Shown: positions 55,259 through 63,987, counted from the stretch's first letter. The stretch is 64,000 nucleotides of DNA from Halanaerobacter jeridensis (GCF_016908315.1 NZ_JAFBDQ010000014.1:1-64000); one strand, 5' to 3'. The notes: a model not told the origin generated them from the sequence alone. Made by a program: numbers and translations.

Positions 55259-56680
55259 TTATTCAAAACTTAACTTACCCGTCCCTTTGCCAATTGGATA
55301 ATCTCCATCAAAACAAGCTGTACAAAAACCACAATCTGCATCTAAGGAATTTAATAATCCCTCGATACTTAAATAAGTTAAAGAGTCAGCCCCAATATGG
55401 TCTCGAATCCCATCAAGATCATGCTGAGCTGCAATTAATTCTTGGCGACGAGATGTATCCATGCCGTAATAACAAGAATACTGCACTGGTGGAGAAGAAA
55501 TAGCTAAATGAACTTCTGCTGCTCCAGCTTCTCTAACCATTCTAATAACTTGTTGACTAGTTGTCCCTCTTACAATTGAGTCATCAACTAAAATCACTCG
55601 CTGTCCTTCAATAATATCTTCAATTGGATTTAATTTTATACGTACCTTTAAATCTCTAATTTCTTGTGTCGGCTGAATAAATGTTCTACCAACATAACGA
55701 TTACGTAAAATCCCCTTTTGATAAGGGATGCCTGATTCTTCTGCTAAACCTAAAGCAGCTGTAATTCCCGAACTAGGTACAGGTACTACTATATCAGCTT
55801 CAACATCCATTTCTCTTGCTAGTTGACGTCCCATATCTTTACGGGCTAAATGAACATTTTGATTAGCAATTACACTATCAGGACGAGAAAAATAAATATA
55901 TTCAAAGACACAGAATTTACTTGCTTTTCTTTCAGTATAAAAAGTACTAGTAATGCCCTCATCATCAATTACAACTAATTCTCCCGGTTTAACATCTCTA
56001 ATATGCTCTGCTCCAATAATATCAAAAGCACAAGTTTCAGATGCTACAATATAACTATCTCCTAGTTTACCAATAGATAATGGTCTAAATCCCTGCGGAT
56101 CACGAGCAGCCATTAAACAATCTTCAGTCATCGCTACAATACTAAAGGCTCCTGTTATCTGTTGAAAACTGTGTTTTAAACCTTCAGTAATATCATCCTT
56201 AAAAGAACGCGCTACTAAATGAGCAATCACTTCTGTATCAAGAGTAGAATGGAAAATAGAACCCTGCGATTCAAGGTTTTTTCTCATTTCTGCTCCATCA
56301 ACTAAATTACCATTATGAGCGATTGCTAAATCCCCTTTAATAGAATTAGTTAATAACGGCTGTGCATTAGCCATCATGCTCGAACCAGTAGTAGAATAAC
56401 GTACATGACCTACTGCAGCATGACCCTTAAGAGCTTCTAATTTATCTTCATCAAAAATATTAGTCACTAGTCCCATATCTTTATGCAGATTAAACTCACC
56501 GTGATTATTAACACAAATCCCGGCACTTTCTTGGCCCCGGTGCTGTAAAGCATGTAAGCCTAAATAAGTTAAATTAGCCACATCAGTGCCATTATTAGGA
56601 GCATAAATACCAAATACACCGCACTCTTCTTCCATTTTATCTTGAGAAACTTCAATTTGTTGAGAACACTTACATGTCAT
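55259..56680 (-). CDS. purF: Amidophosphoribosyltransferase
   Basis: The 473-aa PurF catalyses the first committed purine step, making phosphoribosylamine from PRPP and glutamine. The nucleophile is Cys20 in EEECGVFGIYAP, after a short propeptide, as in Bacillus PurF. The PRPP site is VILVDDSIVRGTT. Cysteines for a 4Fe-4S cluster (SCYYGMDT and CGFCTACF) place it in the oxygen-sensitive Fe-S class. Confidence 0.96.
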   Translation of the reverse strand: MTCKCSQQIEVSQDKMEEECGVFGIYAPNNGTDVANLTYLGLHALQHRGQESAGICVNNHGEFNLHKDMGLVTNIFDEDKLEALKGHAAVGHVRYSTTGSSMMANAQPLLTNSIKGDLAIAHNGNLVDGAEMRKNLESQGSIFHSTLDTEVIAHLVARSFKDDITEGLKHSFQQITGAFSIVAMTEDCLMAARDPQGFRPLSIGKLGDSYIVASETCAFDIIGAEHIRDVKPGELVVIDDEGITSTFYTERKASKFCVFEYIYFSRPDSVIANQNVHLARKDMGRQLAREMDVEADIVVPVPSSGITAALGLAEESGIPYQKGILRNRYVGRTFIQPTQEIRDLKVRIKLNPIEDIIEGQRVILVDDSIVRGTTSQQVIRMVREAGAAEVHLAISSPPVQYSCYYGMDTSRRQELIAAQHDLDGIRDHIGADSLTYLSIEGLLNSLDADCGFCTACFDGDYPIGKGTGKLSFE

Positions 56681-56700
56681 ACTCTTGTCATCTCCTTTAA

Positions 56701-57408
56701 TTACTCTGTTAAGCGCTTAATGATTTCTTGATAAGCTCCTTCTACTTCTCCTAAATCTCTTCTGAATCTGTCTTTATCAAGCTTCTTACCTGATTCACTA
56801 TCCCAAAAGCGGCAAGTATCTGGGGAAATTTCATCTCCTAGATATATCTTTCCATCCGTTCCTACTCCAAATTCAAGTTTAAAGTCAACTAAATCAATAT
56901 TTTTCTCTGCTAAAAATTCAACTAAAATATCATTAATCTCAAAAGCTAATTCGCTGATTTCATCTAATTCTTCTGCAGTAGCTAATTCTTCTGCATAGAT
57001 ATGATAACGATTAATCATTGGGTCGCCTAATTCATCATCTTTATAATAAAATTCCAATACAGGCTGTGGCAATGCAGTACCTTCCTCTAAACCTATTCTT
57101 TCCGCTAAACTACCAGCAGCGATATTTCTCATTACTACCTCTACTAAAATAATATCCAATTTCTTAACCAAAATATCCGTCTCATTTAATTTTTCAATGA
57201 AATGTGTGGGAATCCCTTTTTCTTCTAATAACTCAAAGAAAATAGTTGATATTTGAGCATTCATTTCACCTTTATCAGTAATCTGACCTTTCTTCTGCCC
57301 GTCAAAAGCTGTAGCATCATCTTTATATTCAACCACCAATTTATCATCTTCATCAGTACTATATACCTTTTTAGCTTTACCTTCATAAATCATTTCTTTC
57401 TTTTCCAT
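56701..57408 (-). CDS. purC: SAICAR synthetase
   Basis: The 235-aa PurC joins aspartate to CAIR. It has [11 protein letters not shown] at the ATP site, [22 protein letters not shown] and FKLEFGVG. It follows purB but is separated from it by a 354-base gap filled by structured element III. AAATAGG-like spacing and GGAGG precede the ATG. Confidence 0.95.
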   Translation of the reverse strand: MEKKEMIYEGKAKKVYSTDEDDKLVVEYKDDATAFDGQKKGQITDKGEMNAQISTIFFELLEEKGIPTHFIEKLNETDILVKKLDIILVEVVMRNIAAGSLAERIGLEEGTALPQPVLEFYYKDDELGDPMINRYHIYAEELATAEELDEISELAFEINDILVEFLAEKNIDLVDFKLEFGVGTDGKIYLGDEISPDTCRFWDSESGKKLDKDRFRRDLGEVEGAYQEIIKRLTE

Positions 57409-57496
57409 TTTTTTCGCCTCCTATGTATTATATCATAAATAGATTTTATAAATTAAAAACTAAAAAATAAAAATTTAAAACAAACCCAAGACTCAC

Positions 57497-57773
57497 AATC
57501 AAAAAATAAGCAATCCCAAAATGGTACAGTTCTTGCCCCCACTCTTAAAGTAAGACTATCATTAAGATTACCCAGCAAGTTTTTCTGAGTGATATTAAAT
57601 TTAGGTTATTAATGAGTCTTAACGAAGAGCAAATAATTTTAATTTTGATAGTTTAATTTCCTATTTAATTAAACTAAATTTAAATTATTTGCTCAAGTTT
57701 AGACGAATTAACCTCAATTTTCAAACGAAGAAATGCTTGCTGGGTAATCTCGAAGCTACACTTTATATAGATA
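57497..57773 (-). repeat. Structured element III, copy 1 (between purB and purC)
   Basis: Read on the minus strand it starts TATATAAAGTGTAGCTTCG, the end of the repeat family, and closes near TGCTTATTTTTTGATTG. An outer 15-bp stem (57575-57589 with 57736-57750) encloses a middle stem, an inner stem (57627-57639 with 57682-57694) and a GTTTAATT / AATTAAAC tip. Copy 2 (62761-63040) has different bases in each stem but the same pairing. The purB stop codon lies in its first bases. Probable structured RNA or mobile element; no known family recognised. Confidence 0.7.
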
Positions 57774-59163
57774 ATTCTATATCTAATTCATCAGCATACT
57801 TCTCAACCACTTTTTCTGTCTTTTCACTAGCAATTCCAATGTATTTAGCTGGATTAGTTAATAATTTCTTCTGCTTGTCATTAAATTTCTCAACATAAGG
57901 TTTTAATTCCTCTTTTTCTACTACTAATTCGCGCAAAGTTTTATCCTTCTCTTCCGCTTCTAAAGTTAATTTTCTAACCGCCTCATGAGCATCAGGATGG
58001 TCATAAGATGCTAATAAAATATATAATGGTTCTGCTACTATCATTTCTTTATTTTGATCAAAATTCTTTTGGATATTCTCATGATCTACAACTAATTTCT
58101 TACTAACACGAATTAAACGATTAACTGAGGCAAGAAGACCTACAATCAGTTCAGGAATGAACCTACTTGAAGCAGAGTTAGTTAAATCGCGCTGATGTTC
58201 CGAAATTTGGTCTTGATAAAGAGTCATCATCCGTGGCATAAATTCTTTCCACATACTTTTTACATTCTCATAATTAATCGGATTTCTTTTATGCGGCATA
58301 GTGGAAGAACCAACCTGGTCTTCACCAAAGTGTTCCCCTACTTCAGCAATTTCAGACCGCTGTAAATTTCTCATATCATCACTAAAATTAGCTATTACTC
58401 CAAATGTAGAGACTAAAGAATGAACAAAATCGGTCATATATTCCGGTTCAACAATTTGCGTGGAATGACTGCTTGCTTCTAAATCAAGTTCATTTAAGAC
58501 ATCTGCTTCAAAAGATTCAGGGTCTTCAAAGAACAGATGACTTGCATTATAAGCTCCGACTGCTCCTGCTATCTTACCCTTTAATTGTTCACTTTTAGCT
58601 TCAATTTCTTGAATTCTGTTCCCTAAACGGCTTACATATTCAGCAATACTAAATCCAAAAGTAACTGGCACAGCATGCTGGCCATGAGTTCTTCCCACTT
58701 GTACAGTATCTTTTTCTCTTAAAGCTATGTTCATTAATAATTTCTCTAACTCTTTAAGTGTTGGTAAAATTAATTCTTCCGCCGCCTTTTTATAACGTAA
58801 AGAATTAGCAGTATCAACAATATCAAATGAAGTTGTAGTAAAATGAATAAAAGGTTTAGCTTCATCGCTTACTTTTGCTTGGATACTGTTAACCAAAGCT
58901 CGAATATTATGTTTAGTCTTTTTCTCTTCAGCATAAACTTCTTCAGTAGTTAATTCTTCAATTGCTGTTTCTACTTCTTCTACCACTGTTGTAGAACACA
59001 TATCTCTTTTAGCTAAGGCTTTAACTAAAGCTAATTCTACTTGCGCTTGATACTTTACTTTTGATTTTTCCGATAAATAAGTAGAATAGTCATTAAATTC
59101 ATTTTCTCTCAGAGAATATCTGTGGTCTAAAGGACTGATATTCTCAAAAATATTTCTTTTCAT
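57763..59163 (-). CDS. purB: Adenylosuccinate lyase
   Basis: The 466-aa PurB cleaves SAICAR and adenylosuccinate to fumarate plus AICAR or AMP. The signature GSSTMPHKRNPI is near residue 290 and TSFDIVDTANSLRY precedes it. It is the first gene of the riboswitch-controlled operon. The stop codon and the last residues (SI) come from the end of element III, as in the gene at 298-1950. Length is otherwise normal. Confidence 0.94.
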   Translation of the reverse strand: MKRNIFENISPLDHRYSLRENEFNDYSTYLSEKSKVKYQAQVELALVKALAKRDMCSTTVVEEVETAIEELTTEEVYAEEKKTKHNIRALVNSIQAKVSDEAKPFIHFTTTSFDIVDTANSLRYKKAAEELILPTLKELEKLLMNIALREKDTVQVGRTHGQHAVPVTFGFSIAEYVSRLGNRIQEIEAKSEQLKGKIAGAVGAYNASHLFFEDPESFEADVLNELDLEASSHSTQIVEPEYMTDFVHSLVSTFGVIANFSDDMRNLQRSEIAEVGEHFGEDQVGSSTMPHKRNPINYENVKSMWKEFMPRMMTLYQDQISEHQRDLTNSASSRFIPELIVGLLASVNRLIRVSKKLVVDHENIQKNFDQNKEMIVAEPLYILLASYDHPDAHEAVRKLTLEAEEKDKTLRELVVEKEELKPYVEKFNDKQKKLLTNPAKYIGIASEKTEKVVEKYADELDIELSI

Positions 59164-59207
59164 TTAAATTTTGCCCCCTAATTTTATTAAAAATTATTAT
59201 ATCCACT

Positions 59208-59258
59208 AAAAAACAAAAAACCTAAATAAACTTCTCCTACACAAGAAGCCTATTTAGG
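59208..59258 (-). terminator. Riboswitch-linked intrinsic terminator upstream of purB
   Basis: On the minus strand CCTAAATAGGCTTCT pairs with AGAAGTTTATTTAGG, followed by TTTTTTGTTTTTT. It lies directly after the aptamer, the usual off-switch arrangement for a purine riboswitch. Confidence 0.88.
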
Positions 59259-59275
59259 TATACTTAGCCCAGCTT

Positions 59276-59346
59276 CTCATGTAGTTAGAGAGTTTACGGC
59301 CCCTAGTAGAAACGTGCGAACCATATTTTCGCACATATACGATGAG
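59276..59346 (-). ncRNA. Guanine-class purine riboswitch upstream of purB
   Basis: The aptamer shows P1 CTCAT / ATGAG, P2 with ATATGG in the loop, the core GTTTCTAC and the P3 loop CCGTAAA, then AACTAC. The C in that last motif is the base that selects guanine or hypoxanthine (adenine forms have T). Loop GG and CC pair as in known purine riboswitches. Guanine should favour the terminator at 59208-59258 and shut down purB-C-F-M-N-H. Confidence 0.93.
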
Positions 59347-59378
59347 AATTGTTCGTCTATTATTTAACTTTCATCTCT

Positions 59379-59407
59379 ATAATAACAGTTTATAGGTTAA
59401 TATGCAA
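59379..59407 (-). promoter_or_regulatory. Promoter of the purB riboswitch operon
   Basis: TTGCAT (59402-59407), 17-base spacer, TATTAT (59379-59384) on the minus strand, about 35 bases before the aptamer. It makes purB-H an independent transcription unit, with possible added readthrough from purE. Confidence 0.75.
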
Positions 59408-59442
59408 GTTTAAAGCGAATGATATTTTTATATTAATCTTTT

Positions 59443-59967
59443 TTATTCGTTGCTTTGCTTTGCCAAATACTTTTCATAGCCAAGTTCTTCAACTTCTGCT
59501 GCAGTTTCTTTAACTTGCTCTGCCATTTCAGATTTATAATCTTTCATCTGCTGTCTAATATTATTATCTGCTACTCCAAGCATCTGAATTGCCAATAAAG
59601 CAGCATTTTTAGCACCATTAATGCCTACTGTTGCCACTGGAACCCCACCTGGCATCTGGACAATTGAATATAAAGAGTCAACTCCACTTAACTTAGAAGT
59701 TTTGATTGGCACTCCAATCACTGGTAAAGAAGTCTCTGCTGCTGTCATCCCCGGTAGATGAGCTGCACCACCAGCTCCAGCAATAATCACATCAATTCCT
59801 TTATCTTCAGCTTGTTCAGCATAGTTAGCTACACGTTTTGGCGTTCGATGTGCTGATACAACTGTTAATTCATAAGAAATTTCAAATGCTTCTAATAACT
59901 CTGCAGCATCTTTCATAACAGGCAAATCCGAATCACTACCCATAATAATTCCTACTTTAACTGACAT
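59443..59967 (-). CDS. purE: N5-CAIR mutase
   Basis: The 174-aa class I PurE has [26 protein letters not shown] and [13 protein letters not shown]. It converts N5-CAIR to CAIR, needing PurK as partner; purK is the gene just upstream. The AAAGGGGTG ribosome site is at good distance. It ends the purD-K-E unit. Confidence 0.96.
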   Translation of the reverse strand: MSVKVGIIMGSDSDLPVMKDAAELLEAFEISYELTVVSAHRTPKRVANYAEQAEDKGIDVIIAGAGGAAHLPGMTAAETSLPVIGVPIKTSKLSGVDSLYSIVQMPGGVPVATVGINGAKNAALLAIQMLGVADNNIRQQMKDYKSEMAEQVKETAAEVEELGYEKYLAKQSNE

Positions 59968-60053
59968 AAAAAAGCACCCCTTTTTAATTTATAATGGATA
60001 ATTAAAAACATACAATCAAATTCAAAAAATCAATAAAATTTAATTCCAAACAT

Positions 60054-60074
60054 AGATTTGGCAGTGCCAAATCT
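60054..60074. repeat. Pur-cluster palindrome between purK and purE
   Basis: A 21-bp near-perfect palindrome: AGATTTGG-CAGTG-CCAAATCT followed by CTACACAAG. Others of the family occur at 55096, 55161 and 61323, all in purine-gene gaps. Confidence 0.65.
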
Positions 60075-60121
60075 CTACACAAGATATCGTCAACTAAAAA
60101 CCCAAGGGTTATCTTACTGTT

Positions 60122-61279
60122 TTACTGTTTTTCCCCTACTATCTCAATTGCCTCGCGCGCTTGCTTAGCTTTAGCAGCAGCTCTTTTTAAATCTTTATCC
60201 GTAGCAGTTAGATGACCCATCTTTCTGCCGGGACGAGCAATCTTTTTACCATAGACATGTAATCTAACATTGTCTACACTTAATACCTCTTCACTTCCCA
60301 ATACCTGAGCTTCACCCTGCGGGGCAGTACCTAAAATGTTACGCATCACTGCTGCTTGAACTAAATCAGTATTGCCTAAAGGCAGACCAGCAATAGCACG
60401 AATATGATTTTCAAATTGCGAAGTAATACATCCTTCAATTGAATAATGGCCTGAATTATGAGGCCGAGGAGCAATTTCATTGATTAAAACCCGCTCATCT
60501 TCTGTGATAAACATTTCAATGCAGAAAATTCCTACAGCTGAAAAGACATCACTAATCTGATGTCCATATTCCAAAGCAGTTTCTTCTACAGCAGTAGAAA
60601 TATCAGCCGGTACTTTTGTTTCAATTAAAACACTTTCCTCATGATTATTCTCCCCAATTGGATAAGTTATACTCTCCCCTTCTCTTCCTCTACAAACTAT
60701 CACTGAAATTTCCTTAGTAAAAGGAACAAATTTTTCTGCCATTAACAAATTCTTTCCTGCTCCTAATTCTGCAAACGAATCTTTAATATCAGATTCAGAC
60801 TCAATCAAAGAATTACCTTTACCATCATATCCACCAGTACAACTTTTCAACATAATAGGATAACCGAATTGTTCCACTGCAGTATAAATATCTTTCTTCT
60901 CTTCTACCTTGATATACTCAGGTACAGGTAAAGCATTCTTCTTTAATAATTCTTTCTGATTATATTTATTTTGAATGATGTCTAAACTTTTAGGAGTTGG
61001 ATAAATACTATATCCCTCTGCTTCTAAATCTTTTAGGATATCTACTCCGATATGTTCAAATTCATAAGTCAATACATCAGTCTTTTGGGCCAACTGCTCT
61101 AATGCTTGGCGGTCATCAAAATCTGCTACGATATGCTCATCAGCAATACTGTGCGCTGGACAATGCTCAGTAGGGTCTAAAATAGTAATCTGAAAATCCA
61201 TCTTTTTAGCTTCTAAAATCATCATTTTCCCTAACTGTCCGCCGCCAATAATTCCGATCTTTTGCTTTAGTGGATTCAT
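60122..61279 (-). CDS. purK: N5-carboxyaminoimidazole ribonucleotide synthetase
   Basis: This 385-aa ATP-grasp enzyme makes N5-CAIR from AIR, ATP and bicarbonate. It has GIIGGGQLGKMM, LDPTEHCPAHS, KSCTGGYDGKGN and INEIAPRPHNSGHY. It works directly with PurE. The start is well supported by GGGAGGAAGG. Part of purD-K-E. Confidence 0.95.
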   Translation of the reverse strand: MNPLKQKIGIIGGGQLGKMMILEAKKMDFQITILDPTEHCPAHSIADEHIVADFDDRQALEQLAQKTDVLTYEFEHIGVDILKDLEAEGYSIYPTPKSLDIIQNKYNQKELLKKNALPVPEYIKVEEKKDIYTAVEQFGYPIMLKSCTGGYDGKGNSLIESESDIKDSFAELGAGKNLLMAEKFVPFTKEISVIVCRGREGESITYPIGENNHEESVLIETKVPADISTAVEETALEYGHQISDVFSAVGIFCIEMFITEDERVLINEIAPRPHNSGHYSIEGCITSQFENHIRAIAGLPLGNTDLVQAAVMRNILGTAPQGEAQVLGSEEVLSVDNVRLHVYGKKIARPGRKMGHLTATDKDLKRAAAKAKQAREAIEIVGEKQ

Positions 61280-61322
61280 TTTATCCCCTTCCTCCCTTTA
61301 CTGGAAAAATATCATCTACATT

Positions 61323-61343
61323 AGACTTGGCAGTGCCAAATCT
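61323..61343. repeat. Pur-cluster palindrome between purD and purK
   Basis: AGACTTGG-CAGTG-CCAAATCT, followed by CTACATC; near-identical in core and flank to the palindromes at 55161 and 60054. Confidence 0.65.
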
Positions 61344-61380
61344 CTACATCTTTTAATATCACATCAACTACTCTAAGCTT

Positions 61381-62655
61381 TTAATTCTTATCTAGCGCCT
61401 TATCTCCTATATCTGTTCGATAATGAGCATCAGCAAACTCAATTCTTTCTACACCTTCATACGCTTTAGAAATCGTATCCTCATAACCATCACCCACAGC
61501 AGTCACACCTAATACTCGTCCTCCAGCAGTTACTATCTTATCATTTTCTTTAGCTGTTCCTGCTTGAAAAACAATAGTATCTTCATCAGCTTCTGCTTTT
61601 TCAATTCCTGTAATTTCTTCACCAGTTTCATAATCTATCGGATAACCGCCTGAAGCCATAATCACACATACTGACGTTTTATCTGACCATTGAATATCAA
61701 TCTTATCTAATTGATTATTATTTACTGCTTCAGCTATTTCTACTAAATCAGTTTCTAATAATGGTAAGACAGCTTCTGCTTCTGGATCACCAAAACGAAC
61801 ATTATATTCTAAAACTTTCGGCACTCCATCTTCAATCATTAATCCACAGTAAATAAGACCTTTATATTCAATGCCTTCCTGCTTTAATCCGTCTAAAGTC
61901 GGCTCTAAAATTTCTTCCTTTACTTGAGATAACATTTCATCATCTACTATCGGAGCAGGAGCATAAGCACCCATACCACCAGTATTTGGACCTTCGTCAT
62001 TATCATAAGCTGGCTTATGGTCTTGAGAAGAAATTAAAGGCACAATAGTTTCTCCATCAGTAAAAGCTAATACCGTTGCTTCTTCTCCTGTTAAAAACTC
62101 TTCTACAACTATTCTAGTTCCTGCTTCTCCAAACTTTTCATTGACCATAATCGTCTCCACTGCTTCCACTGCTTCTGCAGTCGTTTCAGCGACGATAACT
62201 CCTTTTCCCGCTGCTAAACCTTCTGCTTTAACTACAATTGGTGCTCCTTCTTCTTTTATGTAAGCAATTGCTGCATCAGCTTGAGTAAATGTTTCATACT
62301 TTGCTGTTGGAATATCATATTTCTTCATTAGATTTTTAGAAAATACCTTACTACCCTCTAATTGCGCTGCATCTTGATTTGGCCCAAAAACTGATAAGCC
62401 CTCTGCTTTAAACCTATCAACTATGCCCTCTACTAAAGGTGCTTCAGGACCAACAAAAGTTAAAGCAATTTCTTCCTCTTGAGCAAATTCAATTAATTTA
62501 TTAATATCCGTATCATCAATAGCAATATTATTAGCAATTTCTTCTGTTCCAGCATTACCAGGTGCAACAAAAACTTCTTCAACCTTCTGACTCTGTTTTA
62601 ATTTCCAAGTTAAAGCATGTTCTCTTCCTCCACTACCAATTACTAAAATTTTCAT
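61381..62655 (-). CDS. purD: Phosphoribosylamine-glycine ligase
   Basis: The 424-aa ATP-grasp enzyme adds glycine to phosphoribosylamine. It has ILVIGSGGREHALTWKL, FVGPEAPLVEG, GLAAGKGVIVA, HKPAYDNDEGPNTGGMGAY and YNVRFGDPEAEA. It is the first gene after the promoter-riboswitch leader at 63.0-63.3 kb. The leader is elongated by element III copy 2. A GGAGGG ribosome site precedes the ATG. Confidence 0.96.
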   Translation of the reverse strand: MKILVIGSGGREHALTWKLKQSQKVEEVFVAPGNAGTEEIANNIAIDDTDINKLIEFAQEEEIALTFVGPEAPLVEGIVDRFKAEGLSVFGPNQDAAQLEGSKVFSKNLMKKYDIPTAKYETFTQADAAIAYIKEEGAPIVVKAEGLAAGKGVIVAETTAEAVEAVETIMVNEKFGEAGTRIVVEEFLTGEEATVLAFTDGETIVPLISSQDHKPAYDNDEGPNTGGMGAYAPAPIVDDEMLSQVKEEILEPTLDGLKQEGIEYKGLIYCGLMIEDGVPKVLEYNVRFGDPEAEAVLPLLETDLVEIAEAVNNNQLDKIDIQWSDKTSVCVIMASGGYPIDYETGEEITGIEKAEADEDTIVFQAGTAKENDKIVTAGGRVLGVTAVGDGYEDTISKAYEGVERIEFADAHYRTDIGDKALDKN

Positions 62656-62681
62656 GTATATCCCTCCGATTTATTAAATAA

Positions 62682-63040
62682 TATCTATATAAAGCTTCAC
62701 TTTATAGTAAGACAGTGAAACAGTTGGACAGTAAGACAGTTTTAAAGTCAAATGCAAAATCAAAGTCAAAAAAATAAGCAACCTCAAAATGGTATATCCC
62801 TGCTCCCGCACTTAAAGTAAGACTATCATTAGATGTATGAGCAAGTTTTTCATAGTGGCATTAAATTTAGGATGTTAATGAGTCTTAATGAAGCAAACTT
62901 AAAATAAATTTTGTATTGTTTAATCTCCAATTTTGATTAAACTAAATTCATTTTAAGTTTGTGAATTTTAGACGAATCATCCTAAATTTCTAAACGAAGA
63001 AATGCTTGCTCATACATCTCGAAGCTACACTTTAATATAA
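62682..63040 (-). repeat. Structured element III, copy 2 (purD leader)
   Basis: One edge has TATCTATATAAAGCTTCAC (62682). The conserved structured part, 62761-63040, has an outer 15-bp stem (62831-62845 with 63005-63019), a middle stem (TAGGATG / CATCCTA), an inner stem (62893-62905 with 62950-62962) and a GTTTAATC / GATTAAAC tip. The stems differ from copy 1 at paired positions while pairing stays intact. It lies between the riboswitch terminator and purD, in the sense direction of the operon. Confidence 0.7.
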
Positions 63041-63042
63041 AA

Positions 63043-63096
63043 AACCCAGACAGGCAGATTCTACTAAACTAAGAGTAGAACCTCCCCGCCTGGGCT
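63043..63096 (-). terminator. Riboswitch-linked intrinsic terminator upstream of purD
   Basis: On the minus strand CCCAGGCGGGGAGGTTCTACT pairs imperfectly with AGTAGAATCTGCCTGTCTGG, followed by TTTTTTAT. It follows the aptamer by about 70 bases; another short stem lies between them. Confidence 0.85.
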
Positions 63097-63162
63097 TTTA
63101 TCCCTTCGGTGTATAATTGTACCGCTTGGACCAAAAAGTATAGTTGACCCTAGGTACACTTC

Positions 63163-63231
63163 CCTCATAGTCAGGCAGTTATTGGCCACCCGGTAGAAAC
63201 TTGTGAGCCTTATTCTCACGATTATATGAGG
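63163..63231 (-). ncRNA. Guanine-class purine riboswitch upstream of purD
   Basis: P1 CCTCAT / ATGAGG, P2 loop AATAAGG, core GTTTCTACC, P3 loop with CCAATAA and the J3/1 segment GACTATG, whose C fits guanine or hypoxanthine. The loop sequences differ from the common ATATGG and CCGTAAA but keep GG facing CC for the loop-loop contact. It should repress purD-K-E when guanine is plentiful. Confidence 0.9.
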
Positions 63232-63263
63232 TAATATATTGTTTTAATATTTTCTCTACTCTA

Positions 63264-63292
63264 ATAGTAACAGATTAAAAATAAGTAGTCAA
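63264..63292 (-). promoter_or_regulatory. Promoter of the purD riboswitch operon
   Basis: TTGACT (63287-63292), 17-base spacer, TACTAT (63264-63269) on the minus strand, about 33 bases before the aptamer. Confidence 0.8.
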
Positions 63293-63392
63293 TAAAAAAA
63301 TGAACATTCTAGTAATAAAAAACAAAATTGTTCATGATTAAAAATAGGCTTTAATTTTTATTATTTTTATAAATTTAAAGGAGGAAAAAATT

Positions 63393-63947
63393 ATGAAGAA
63401 AATGATTATTTTTATGTTGGTGATGGCATTTTTAGTGTTTAGCGGAACTGCTTTAGCTCAGAATTCAAGTCATTTTGAAGCAAAGATTGGGGCAGATGTG
63501 CTTGGTGAACTTGAAACAGATTCAATTGATGATGATACTGAATTAGGATTAACTTTAATTGGAGAATATAAAATTCCAGTTACTTCTCAATGGACTTTTG
63601 GCGGTGGTATTGCTTATCAACTAGATAGGTCAGTGGATGATTATGGAAACGTAGATTTCAATTTTATTCCAATTTATGGTCTAGCTCAATATGATTTAAT
63701 GAATAATCCAATCTATTTAATTGCTAAATTAGGCTATAATGAAATGGATATTGATAATATCAGTAGTATTGATCAAGATGGTGGAGCATATTATGGATTA
63801 GGAGCAGGATTAACTTTTGGTCAATATAATCAGTATGTCGCTGAAGCAACTTATTCTGTTAATAATGGAGAATTTGAAGATTTAACCGGAAATACAGTTG
63901 ATGTGGAACATAGTAAATTATCTATTATAGTAGGTAGAAAATTTTAA
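63393..63947 (+). CDS. Outer membrane beta-barrel protein
   Basis: The 184-aa product has a Sec signal peptide (cleavage near ALAQ|NS). The rest alternates hydrophobic and polar residues in eight or so strands (FGGGIAYQLD, GLAQYDLM, IYLIAKLGYNEM, GAYYGLGAGLTFG, YVAEATYSV) and ends LSIIVGRKF. The C-terminal Phe is the usual signal for the BAM complex. This fits an OmpW/OmpA-sized eight-stranded barrel in an outer membrane. Function unknown. AAAGGAGG precedes the start. Confidence 0.8.
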   Translation: MKKMIIFMLVMAFLVFSGTALAQNSSHFEAKIGADVLGELETDSIDDDTELGLTLIGEYKIPVTSQWTFGGGIAYQLDRSVDDYGNVDFNFIPIYGLAQYDLMNNPIYLIAKLGYNEMDIDNISSIDQDGGAYYGLGAGLTFGQYNQYVAEATYSVNNGEFEDLTGNTVDVEHSKLSIIVGRKF

Positions 63948-63960
63948 ATACTCATCTCAG

Positions 63961-63987
63961 ATAATCCCTTCTTCTTGAAGGGATTAT
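63961..63987 (+). terminator. Intrinsic terminator after the barrel protein gene
   Basis: ATAATCCCTT pairs with AAGGGATTAT, then TTTTAATT. Confidence 0.8.

Noticed and set aside
55231-55503. Small plus-strand frame over the purF 3' end
   Set aside because: It is antisense to a conserved Fe-S region of PurF and has no ribosome site or recognisable family.
57430-57773. T-box leader before purC
   Set aside because: No T-box consensus (AGGGTGGNACCGCG) and no terminator/antiterminator pair; purine genes are not T-box targets.
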